From an uncultured Bacteroidales bacterium (lineage in GTDB: Bacteria; Bacteroidota; Bacteroidia; Bacteroidales; P3), in assembly GCA_949291555.1 (NCBI GenBank), contig CASEWE010000004.1, forward strand, positions 1-64,000: DNA of 64,000 nt. The letters run 5' to 3'. The first letter of the stretch is position 1. Every line of letters starts with the position of its first letter. The notes beneath the pieces are model-generated. The model was not told the DNA's origin. It did not search any database and saw only the letters and a program-made list of their open reading frames with translations. Shown in pieces: positions 8,995 through 16,188 of this stretch. A program made the position numbers and the translations under genes.

Positions 8995-9891
8995 ATGTTG
9001 GTCGGAAACAAGCTCAGCGGAGTGGGAACGGCATTGGCGACTCCTTTTACGGAAAAAGGGGAGGTGGATTACCCGGCTTTGGGCAGAATCGTGGAATACA
9101 GCATCGCCTCGGGGGTCGATTTCCTGGTCGCGTTGGGAACTACGGGGGAATCGCCTACGCTGAGGAAAGAGGAGAAAGCCGAAGTCTGCCGGGCGGTCGC
9201 CCGTTTTGCCGCCGGACGGGTCCCCTTGGTGATGGGGCTCGGAGGGAACGATACGCTTGCGGTCGTGGAGCAATTGAAATCGGTCGATACGGAAGGGTAT
9301 TCTTACCTGCTTTCGGTTGCGCCTTATTACAATAAGCCCGGGCAACGCGGGTTTTACGCGCATTACCGGATGATAGCGGAGAATGCATCCCTGCCGGTCA
9401 TCATCTACAATATCCCTTCCCGTTGCGGGGCCAATATCGAACCGGAAGTCATTGTCCGGTTAGCCCGGGAAATACCGAATATCGCAGCCGTGAAAGAAGC
9501 CTCGGGCAATCTGGGGAAAATCGGCCAGATATTGCGCGATCGTCCGGAAGGCTTCTCGGTGCTTTCCGGCGATGATTCCCTCACCTTGCCGCTTATGGCC
9601 ATGGGGGCCGATGGCGTGATAAGCACCGGGGCCAACTTGATCCCCAAGGAAATGTGCCAGTTGGTGCGTTTCGCCTATGAAGGGAAAATGCCGCAAGCCC
9701 GGAAGGTCCATTACCGGATCATGGAGCTGCTGAAGTTGTTCTTCGAGCAGGGAAATCCTTCCGGTATCAAGGCAGGCTTGGCAATCCGGGGCTTTTGCGA
9801 GAATACCTTGCGGTTGCCGCTGGTTCCGGCAACCGACAACTTGTACCAGCGCATGGAAGAGGCGTTGGATCGATTGGCTTCGGAAGAATAG
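8995..9891 (+). CDS. dapA: 4-hydroxy-tetrahydrodipicolinate synthase
   Basis: 298 residues, the usual DapA length. Motifs include GTTGESPTL (substrate binding), YYNKPGQRGFYAHYR with the catalytic Tyr, IIYNIPSRCG, and VKEASGNL, where Lys forms the Schiff base with pyruvate. It condenses pyruvate with aspartate semialdehyde in the lysine and diaminopimelate pathway, needed for cell-wall peptide synthesis. It lies 17 bases downstream of the DUF6913-like gene and ends before a strong hairpin shared with convergent argS. Confidence 0.95.
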   Translation: MLVGNKLSGVGTALATPFTEKGEVDYPALGRIVEYSIASGVDFLVALGTTGESPTLRKEEKAEVCRAVARFAAGRVPLVMGLGGNDTLAVVEQLKSVDTEGYSYLLSVAPYYNKPGQRGFYAHYRMIAENASLPVIIYNIPSRCGANIEPEVIVRLAREIPNIAAVKEASGNLGKIGQILRDRPEGFSVLSGDDSLTLPLMAMGADGVISTGANLIPKEMCQLVRFAYEGKMPQARKVHYRIMELLKLFFEQGNPSGIKAGLAIRGFCENTLRLPLVPATDNLYQRMEEALDRLASEE

Positions 9892-10087
9892 GGCCCTGCG
9901 GCGTCTTTCCCCGGGAGGTTCGGGAAGGTTTTTGGGAAATCGAGGAAAACCGAAGTCCGGAAGATTCGCCAAGGAAAGGCGGGAATCTTGGCGGAGAAGG
10001 TTGGGGAATCTTTCCAGAACGAAGGCCCCTCGGCCTTTCGGCGGAACGGATGAAAGAAGCTTTCAAGTTGGGAAATCCTTCCTGAAC

Positions 10088-10139
10088 GAGGGGGCCCGCG
10101 GCGGAAGAAAGGTTCTCCTTTCCCGCCGCGGGCCCCCTC
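10088..10139. terminator. 17-bp GC-rich hairpin between dapA and argS
   Basis: Arms 10088-10104 and 10123-10139 pair perfectly (GAGGGGGCCCGCGGCGG and its complement). Inside them GAAAGG/CCTTTC extends the stem after a small bulge. It lies 13 bases beyond the argS stop and between convergent genes, so it is a likely bidirectional terminator. The 190 bases between dapA and this hairpin hold only weak repeats built on GGGAATCTT. Confidence 0.7.
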
Positions 10140-10152
10140 TGCTGCAATCGCC

Positions 10153-12000
10153 TTACATTTTTTCCGGGGCTTTGATTCCTAAGAGGGAAAGGCCCTTTTT
10201 CAGGATGGCTCCCGTATATTGCACAAGGGAAAGCCGGAAAGCCTTCAGCGCGGGGTTTTCTTCTTTCAACACCGGGGTTTCCTGATAGAACCCGTTGAAT
10301 TCCTTGGCTGTTTCATAAAGGTAATTGGCTATCAGGGCCGGGCTGAACTGCTCCCCGGCTTGGGCCAGGATGCCCGGATAGGAGAGCAAGGCGAGGAGCA
10401 AGGCCTTTTCCCTCGGCAATAGGGTGATTCCCTCGGGAGAAAAGGGTACAAGGGCATCCGGATCGTTTCCGCTCTTGCGCATCAAGGAACGGATGCGGGC
10501 ATGGGTATACTGGAGGAAGGGTCCCGTGTTCCCGTTGAAGTCGATCGATTCTTTGGGGTTGAAAAGCATGTTCTTGACCGGGTCGACTTTCAGGATGAAG
10601 TATTTCAATGCGCCCAGGCCCAAATCGAAATACAGTTGCTCCAGTTCTTCGGGGCTTTGGCTTTCCGCATTGGCTTGCGCGTTTGCGGAAGCAGCGGTGC
10701 CGGCGGTGTTGCTTTCTTTTTTCTTCCGGATTTCCTCGGACGTTTCGCGGGCGGTTTGCTGCATTCTTTCCATCAGGTCGTCGGCATCCACGACCGTGCC
10801 TTCCCGCGACTTCATTTTCCCATCCGGCAGTTCGACCATCCCGTAGGAAAGGTGGGTTATCTTCTCGCCCCATCCGTATCCCAATTTCCGCAATACCCGC
10901 TTGAGAACATCGAAATGGTAGTTCTGCTCGTTCCCGACCACATAAACCAGCTGCCGGGCATCGAAATCCTTCTGGCGCAAGCGGGCGGTGCCTAAATCCT
11001 GGGTCATGTAGACGGATGTCCCGTCTTTGCGCAGGAGCAGTTTTTCATCGAGGCCTTCATCGCGCAAGTCGGCCCATACCGAACCATCCGGCTTTTGCAC
11101 CAGAATCCCTTTATCCAAGCCCTCCTTTACCATTTCCTTGCCTAAGAGGTAGGTGTCCGACTCGTAGTAAATCTTGTCGAAATCGACACCCAGCTTGCGG
11201 TAAGTCTCGTCGAAGCCTTCATATACCCAGCCGTTCATGGTATTCCAGAGAGCCCGTATTTCCGGATCCCCGTCCTCCCACTTTTTCAGCATGCTTTGGG
11301 CTTCCGTCATGAGCGGGGTCTGCCGTTCGGCTTCTTCCTTTTCCATGCCGGGATTCTGCTGGAGGATTTCCTGGGCTTGCTCTTTGAGGTGGTTGCTGAA
11401 AACCACGTAGTATTTCCCCACCAGATGGTCTCCTTTCATGCCGGCAGAGGCAGGGGTTTCCCCTTCGCCCCATTTGAGCCAGGCCAGCATGGATTTGCAG
11501 ATGTGGATGCCCCGGTCGTTGACAAGGTTCACTTTCCTTGCCGGGATTCCATTGGCTTTCAGGATTTCGGCAACCGACCAGCCCAGAAGGATGTTCCGGA
11601 CATGTCCCAGATGCAAAGGCTTGTTGGTATTGGGCGAGGAATATTCGACCACGACGGGCTGGCCTTCTCCGGGAACCTTGTGCGGGTCGGAAAGCCGTAG
11701 GGAAAGGAAACGTTCGAGCCAGAACCCGTCTTTGAGGCTCAGGTTGAGGAAACCTTTCACGACATTGTATTTTTCGATGAAAGGGCAGTGCGATTGCAAG
11801 TACTCGCCGATGAGCGCTCCGGTTTCTTCCGGTTTTTTGCGGGATAATTTCACGAACGGGAAAACGACCAAAGTCAAATCCCCTTCGAACTTCCTGTCCG
11901 TTTTTTGGAACTGGATGGAAGGAAAGCCGGGGCCGGCTTCGAATAATTCCTGGAGGGCTTGCTGGCAGAGCCGGTTCAAAAGGGTTTCGCTCGATTCCAT
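10153..12000 (-). CDS. argS: Arginyl-tRNA synthetase
   Basis: 615 residues from the ATG at 12000; the open frame upstream is antisense to the neighbouring transporter and is not coding. It shows the class I signature as SSPNTNKPLHLGHVRN (HIGH equivalent), the KMKSREGTVVDADDL block (KMSKS equivalent) and an anticodon-binding C-terminal DALR domain starting near YTHARIRSLMRK. The N-terminal Arg-S additional domain is present. A low-complexity Ala/Asn/Ser/Gln stretch of about 20 residues sits after KKKESNTAG, just before LYFDLGLGALKYF, and looks like a lineage-specific loop. It charges tRNA-Arg. It has its own promoter at 12105-12134. Confidence 0.95.
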   Translation of the reverse strand: MESSETLLNRLCQQALQELFEAGPGFPSIQFQKTDRKFEGDLTLVVFPFVKLSRKKPEETGALIGEYLQSHCPFIEKYNVVKGFLNLSLKDGFWLERFLSLRLSDPHKVPGEGQPVVVEYSSPNTNKPLHLGHVRNILLGWSVAEILKANGIPARKVNLVNDRGIHICKSMLAWLKWGEGETPASAGMKGDHLVGKYYVVFSNHLKEQAQEILQQNPGMEKEEAERQTPLMTEAQSMLKKWEDGDPEIRALWNTMNGWVYEGFDETYRKLGVDFDKIYYESDTYLLGKEMVKEGLDKGILVQKPDGSVWADLRDEGLDEKLLLRKDGTSVYMTQDLGTARLRQKDFDARQLVYVVGNEQNYHFDVLKRVLRKLGYGWGEKITHLSYGMVELPDGKMKSREGTVVDADDLMERMQQTARETSEEIRKKKESNTAGTAASANAQANAESQSPEELEQLYFDLGLGALKYFILKVDPVKNMLFNPKESIDFNGNTGPFLQYTHARIRSLMRKSGNDPDALVPFSPEGITLLPREKALLLALLSYPGILAQAGEQFSPALIANYLYETAKEFNGFYQETPVLKEENPALKAFRLSLVQYTGAILKKGLSLLGIKAPEKM

Positions 12001-12104
12001 GATTGAGGATGTTGCTGTAAGGTGTCTGGAGGTTGCCGGAAGGAGAGACCGGAAATCGTTTTTCCGATCCGCTTCCCGTCCCCGGGACGATACCCGGAAA
12101 AATG

Positions 12105-12134
12105 CAAAGATAGTGAAAGGCGAGCACCAAGCAA
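12105..12134 (-). promoter_or_regulatory. argS promoter with TTG-N19-TATCTTTG
   Basis: On the minus strand TTG (12132-12134) and TATCTTTG (12105-12112) are separated by 19 bases, matching the Bacteroidetes consensus. The spacer ends in GCTCGCCTTTCAC, identical to the core of the 83-bp repeat units although no repeat body follows here. The ATG is 104 bases downstream. Confidence 0.75.
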
Positions 12135-12281
12135 TACAAGCTGGCCGGAATTGCCTGGCCGGGCCGCTTCCTTTTCCCGTGCTGCCTTTCCGGGGACATG
12201 CGATCCTCCTCCTGTTCCCGTCGGGCAAGCCCGACTCGATAGGCCGGAATAGGGGAATCCGCGTTTCCCCTGCCGGGTTTC

Positions 12282-13211
12282 CTATCCTGCGGCTTTGGCT
12301 TGAATCCTGCTTTTCCCGTGTTTTTTCCCGGCCATGTACACCCCCGAGATAATGAGCAGCGTGCCGGCAGCCATGATCCAGGTTACCGGTTCGCCCAAGA
12401 TGAAAAAGGAGGCTATGGCCGTGACCACCGGGGAAAAGTAGATGTAGTTCGTGGCATGGATAGGGTTTATCTTTTGCAAGACGATGCTCCAGCAGAGGAA
12501 GCAGAGGAGGGAGGCGGCAATCCCCAGGTAGAGCAGGTTGCCCCAGATTACCGGTCGGAGGAAGAATCCGGCATCCTTGCTGCCGGCAAAGGGGAGGTAA
12601 AGCGGCAGGATGGTCAGCAGCCCGTAGAAAAAGACTTTCCGGGTGATGAGGATGGTATCGTATCTTTTCTCCAAGTCTTTCAATAGCGCGGTGTAGCATG
12701 CCCAGCTCAAGGCCGATGCCAGGCAGAGCAAGTCGCCTTTCGGGGAAAGGTGCAGGATGAAATGCCCGTTGAGGATGACCAGGGCTACCCCCGCAAGGGC
12801 TGTCGCCGACCCGGCAAAGAAGTTCCGGTTCCAGCTGCCGCGCAGGTCTTTGTATGCAAGGCGCAGCAGGATGGCGGTGAACAGGGGCGCGATGCAAAGG
12901 ATAAGGGCAATGTTGGTGGTGGCCGTGTATTCGAGCGCTGTGTTTTCCGTATAAAAATAAAGCGAACCTCCGCTGAGGCCTGCGGCAAGCATTTTCAGTT
13001 CGTCTTTCAGGTTCTTTGTGCGGAATTGCTTGCGGGAAAACGCCAGCAGGAGGAGGTATGCCAGCGCGAAGCGGTAGAAAAAGATTTCCTGCGGGGAAAG
13101 CCCGTTCAGCAGCAGGACTTTGGTGGAAACGAAGGTGGTGCCCCAGACGGCGACGACGCACAGGGCCAAAAGGTGGTACCCCGGATTCGGGAAGGTCGTT
13201 TTCATGCGCAT
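12282..13211 (-). CDS. EamA/DMT-family transporter
   Basis: 309 residues from the ATG at 13211 (an alternative ATG is at 13205). About ten hydrophobic spans are arranged as two EamA repeats; the first begins LLALCVVAVWGTTFVSTKVLL and the second contains LAGVALVILNGHF and the later block PVVTAIASFFILGEPVTW. Such drug/metabolite transporters export amino acids, nucleosides or other small molecules across the inner membrane; the substrate cannot be read from sequence. The tail is basic (KKHGKSRIQAKAAG). It is monocistronic, with a -7 box at 13256-13263. Confidence 0.85.
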   Translation of the reverse strand: MRMKTTFPNPGYHLLALCVVAVWGTTFVSTKVLLLNGLSPQEIFFYRFALAYLLLLAFSRKQFRTKNLKDELKMLAAGLSGGSLYFYTENTALEYTATTNIALILCIAPLFTAILLRLAYKDLRGSWNRNFFAGSATALAGVALVILNGHFILHLSPKGDLLCLASALSWACYTALLKDLEKRYDTILITRKVFFYGLLTILPLYLPFAGSKDAGFFLRPVIWGNLLYLGIAASLLCFLCWSIVLQKINPIHATNYIYFSPVVTAIASFFILGEPVTWIMAAGTLLIISGVYMAGKKHGKSRIQAKAAG

Positions 13212-13255
13212 GTCCTGTTTTGGAAAAGCTTTTCCTCGGATTTTTTTCCGGCCGG

Positions 13256-13263
13256 CAAAGATA
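13256..13263 (-). promoter_or_regulatory. -7 box (TATCTTTG) of the EamA gene
   Basis: TATCTTTG on the minus strand, 44 bases upstream of the ATG at 13211. Its upstream context (GGGTTTGAT) differs from the repeat-type core. Confidence 0.6.
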
Positions 13264-13312
13264 ATCAAACCCGGGGTGCGAAGCCCGATTTTTCTTGCCC
13301 GTCAGGATTGCT

Positions 13313-13320
13313 TATCTTCG
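13313..13320 (+). promoter_or_regulatory. Weak -7 box (TATCTTCG) of the SDR gene
   Basis: TATCTTCG differs from TAnnTTTG at one base and lies 58 bases before the ATG at 13379. The -33 region is unclear. Confidence 0.35.
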
Positions 13321-13337
13321 CGCCTTGCGTTCGGCGG

Positions 13338-13375
13338 GCCGGGCAAGGCAATACTAGCCGGGCAAGACAATACTA
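13338..13375 (+). repeat. Tandem 19-bp duplication in the SDR leader
   Basis: GCCGGGCAAGGCAATACTA (13338-13356) is repeated immediately at 13357-13375 with one G-to-A change. It ends three bases before the ATG at 13379, so it makes up the end of the 5' leader. Confidence 0.85.
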
Positions 13376-13378
13376 AAA

Positions 13379-14149
13379 ATGGAAAGGAACAGGAAAATGG
13401 GAAAAATAGCATTGATTACGGGTGCCACATCGGGAATCGGGCGGGCCATCGCCTTGCGGTTGTCGGAAGAAGGCTACGATTTGATTGTCACCGGCCGCAG
13501 GGCCGAAAAGCTGGAGCAGGCGGCGCGGGAGCTTTCGGCCCGGAGCCGGGTGCTTCCGCTTGTTTTCGATGTCCGCAGTCCCGAGCAGGTCCGGGAGTGC
13601 CTTGGAAACCTTCCCGAGGACTGGAAAGACATTGACGTGCTGGTCAACAATGCCGGCTTGGCTGCCGGGCTGGAACCCTTGCAGGAGGGTTCGATCGAGG
13701 ATTGGGAACGCATGATCGACACCAATATAAAGGGATTGCTGTATGTGAGCCGGGTTGTCCTGCCGGGCATGATCGCGCGCAGACGGGGCCATGTGTTCAA
13801 CTTGGGCTCCATAGCAGGGAAGGAGACCTATTTGAACGGCAACGTGTATTGCGCCACCAAGCATGCAGTGGATTCCTTGAGCCGTTCCATGCGGATGGAA
13901 TGCCTTCCTTATCAGGTCAAAGTGACCCAGATTTGCCCGGGTGCGGTCGAAACCGAATTTTCGATCGTCCGCTTCCACGGGGATTTGGAAAAGGCGGGGA
14001 ACGTGTACAAGGGCTTCACGCCTTTGAAAGGGGAGGATATCGCCGATTTGGTGGCTTATTGCCTGAACCTCCCCGCGCATGTCTGCCTGAACGATATTGT
14101 CGTCATGCCGGCCGCCCAGGCGAATTCAGGACTTTTTTGCAAGGAATAG
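13379..14149 (+). CDS. Short-chain dehydrogenase/reductase (YdfG-like)
   Basis: 256 residues from the ATG at 13379; a second in-frame ATG at 13397 gives MGKIALITG and is also plausible. It is a classical SDR: dinucleotide-binding GATSGIG, VTGRR (favouring NADPH), NNAG, the catalytic Ser in NLGSIAGK, and YCATKHA for the Tyr/Lys pair. The C-terminal ICPGAVETEFS block resembles E. coli YdfG, an NADP-dependent 3-hydroxy-acid/malonic semialdehyde reductase. The real substrate is not known. A tandem 19-bp repeat forms the end of its leader. It is followed on the same strand by the crotonase, which has its own promoter. Confidence 0.85.
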   Translation: MERNRKMGKIALITGATSGIGRAIALRLSEEGYDLIVTGRRAEKLEQAARELSARSRVLPLVFDVRSPEQVRECLGNLPEDWKDIDVLVNNAGLAAGLEPLQEGSIEDWERMIDTNIKGLLYVSRVVLPGMIARRRGHVFNLGSIAGKETYLNGNVYCATKHAVDSLSRSMRMECLPYQVKVTQICPGAVETEFSIVRFHGDLEKAGNVYKGFTPLKGEDIADLVAYCLNLPAHVCLNDIVVMPAAQANSGLFCKE

Positions 14150-14286
14150 CGGGAGGAAGCTTAGCGGGAGAGCGCAAGACCGCGTTTTTCCCGGAAGGCA
14201 GGATGACCGGAATGCCCTGGAATGCTCTGGAAGGGCAAATCTGCCGAAAATACGGAGAAGAGGGCTTAGCGTAAGGGAAAAAACGC

Positions 14287-14294
14287 TATATTTG
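14287..14294 (+). promoter_or_regulatory. -7 box (TATATTTG) of the crotonase-hbd operon
   Basis: TATATTTG lies 48 bases before the ATG at 14343, in the gap after the SDR gene. Confidence 0.6.
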
Positions 14295-14342
14295 CAAGAA
14301 TATGCTTGCGGGCAAGCAATGCCTGCTGAAAACGGAGGAGAA

Positions 14343-15128
14343 ATGGACGGTGCTTTCAAGTTCCTTTTGACCGAAGACCAGGGCCGGGTCCGGATCATCA
14401 CGATCAACAGGCCTGCGGAGCTGAACGCTTTGGATAGCGAGGTTTTGTCCGAGCTCGATCGCGCTTTTGCCGAAGCCGGGGCTGCGGAGAATATCGATGC
14501 GGTCATTCTGACCGGTACGGGGAAATCTTTCGTGGCAGGCGCGGACATTGCCCAGATGGCGGGCTTCGATGCGGAAGCGGGACGGGCTTTCGGTGCTTTC
14601 GGCGCGGAAGTGTTCCGCCGGATAGAAACCTTGGGGAAAGTCGTGATTGCGGCCGTGAACGGTTACGCTTTGGGAGGAGGATGCGAGCTGGCCATGGCCT
14701 GCGATATCCGGATTGCTTCGGAAAAAGCGAAAATCGGGCAGCCGGAAACCGGATTGGGAATCATCCCCGGCTTTTCGGGGACGCAGCGCTTGCCCCGCAT
14801 CGTAGGGGTTGGAAAGGCCAAGGAATTGATTTATACGGCAGAGGCAATCGATGCGCAAGAGGCTTTCCGCATCGGCCTTTTCAATAAAGTCGTGGAACCC
14901 GACCGTCTTTTGCCCGAGGCTCTGGCCATGGCCGGCAAGATTATTTCCCGTTCGCGGCGTGCGGTCCGTTATGCCAAGGAAGCGGTAAACCGCGGCATCG
15001 AGACCGACATGGAGACCGGAATGCGGATAGAGTCGGGGCTTTTCGGTCTTTGCTTTGCCGGGAAAGACCAGAAAGAAGGCATGCGGGCTTTCTTGGAACG
15101 CCGCAAGGCCGAATTCGAAGACAAGTGA
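14343..15128 (+). CDS. Enoyl-CoA hydratase / crotonase
   Basis: 261 residues from the ATG at 14343, chosen because a clear GGAGG lies just before it; an ATG at 14319 is less likely. It has the crotonase fold motifs: the first oxyanion-hole block [28 protein letters not shown] with the catalytic Glu, and [17 protein letters not shown] with the second catalytic Glu. It hydrates short-chain enoyl-CoA such as crotonyl-CoA to the 3-hydroxyacyl-CoA (or the reverse). The next gene, 74 bases on, encodes 3-hydroxybutyryl-CoA dehydrogenase, so the pair performs two central steps of butyryl-CoA formation or butyrate oxidation. Thiolase and butyryl-CoA dehydrogenase are not in this window. Confidence 0.9.
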   Translation: MDGAFKFLLTEDQGRVRIITINRPAELNALDSEVLSELDRAFAEAGAAENIDAVILTGTGKSFVAGADIAQMAGFDAEAGRAFGAFGAEVFRRIETLGKVVIAAVNGYALGGGCELAMACDIRIASEKAKIGQPETGLGIIPGFSGTQRLPRIVGVGKAKELIYTAEAIDAQEAFRIGLFNKVVEPDRLLPEALAMAGKIISRSRRAVRYAKEAVNRGIETDMETGMRIESGLFGLCFAGKDQKEGMRAFLERRKAEFEDK

Positions 15129-15202
15129 AAATTCCCGCCGTCCGGCAGCATCGTGCGTGCCTCGGTCGAAGCGGGAAAGCTAAAAATATGGAGGAAAACA
15201 TC

Positions 15203-16051
15203 ATGAAAATCTGCGTTGTAGGAACGGGAACCATGGGGCATGGCATCGTCCAGGCGTTTGCCCAGTGCGGATACGACGTACTGATGAAAGGCCGTTCGGA
15301 GAGTTCCGTGAACAAGGCTTTGCAGGCCATCGAGAAAAGCTTGGGCCGATTGGTGGAAAAAGGGAAGATGGAGCAGGCGGCCAAGGATGCCTGCATGGGG
15401 CATATCAGCACCACGCTGCAGTACGGGGATTGCAAGGAGTGCGACTTGGTTATCGAGGCCATTGCGGAAAACATGGAAACCAAGCTTGCGGTATTCAAGG
15501 AATTGGATGCGCTTTGCAAGCCGGAAGCCATTCTGGCTACCAATACTTCGTCCTTGTCCATTACCGAGGTGGCGGCCGCCACTTCCCGTCCGGGGAAAGT
15601 CATCGGCATGCATTTTTTCAATCCGGTGCCGGTCATGAAGCTGGTAGAGATCATCAAGGGGCAGTTGACCGAAGAACCGGTGCATGCCGCGGTGACGGAA
15701 CTCTGCAAGGCGTTGGGAAAGACGCCGGTGAGCGTGAACGAGGCTCCGGGCTTCGTCGTGAACCGGATTCTCATACCGATGATCAATGAAGGTATCGGCA
15801 TTCTGGCCGACGGAGTGGCCGGGAAAGAGGAAATCGATGCCGCTATGAAAATGGGCGCCAATCATCCGATGGGGCCGCTCGAGCTGGCGGACTTGATCGG
15901 CTTGGATGTCTGCCTGTCGATCATGGAAGTGCTTCATTCCGAATTCGGCGATTCCAAGTACCGGCCTCATCCTTTGCTGCGCAAGATGGTCCGGGCCGGG
16001 CAGTTAGGCCGCAAGACCGGCATCGGGTTTTACGATTACCGGAAGAAGTAA
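15203..16051 (+). CDS. hbd: 3-hydroxybutyryl-CoA dehydrogenase
   Basis: 282 residues, the same size as clostridial Hbd. The ATG at 15203 is chosen because GGAGG (15190-15194, overlapping an upstream in-frame ATG at 15188) lies at the right distance. Motifs: NAD-binding [39 protein letters not shown] with the catalytic His, and [16 protein letters not shown]. The C-terminal part [16 protein letters not shown] is typical of the family. It interconverts acetoacetyl-CoA and 3-hydroxybutyryl-CoA in the cytoplasm. Together with the crotonase just upstream and ptb at 45308 it points to butyrate metabolism. Confidence 0.93.
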   Translation: MKICVVGTGTMGHGIVQAFAQCGYDVLMKGRSESSVNKALQAIEKSLGRLVEKGKMEQAAKDACMGHISTTLQYGDCKECDLVIEAIAENMETKLAVFKELDALCKPEAILATNTSSLSITEVAAATSRPGKVIGMHFFNPVPVMKLVEIIKGQLTEEPVHAAVTELCKALGKTPVSVNEAPGFVVNRILIPMINEGIGILADGVAGKEEIDAAMKMGANHPMGPLELADLIGLDVCLSIMEVLHSEFGDSKYRPHPLLRKMVRAGQLGRKTGIGFYDYRKK

Positions 16052-16188
16052 TACGGTTACCGGAAAAATAAAGAGAAGCCGCACCGACCTTGCAGGATGC
16101 CTGTATCCATTGCTTGAAGCGTGCGGACTTGCACGAGTGCAAAAACATAAATCACAAAACTTAAACTTTTTTTTGACAGAACAGGATT

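Noticed and set aside
12001-13161. N-terminal extension of argS by almost 390 codons
   Set aside because: The extension is antisense to the EamA gene and is GC-driven open frame; the native ArgS start and a consensus promoter lie at 12000 and 12105.
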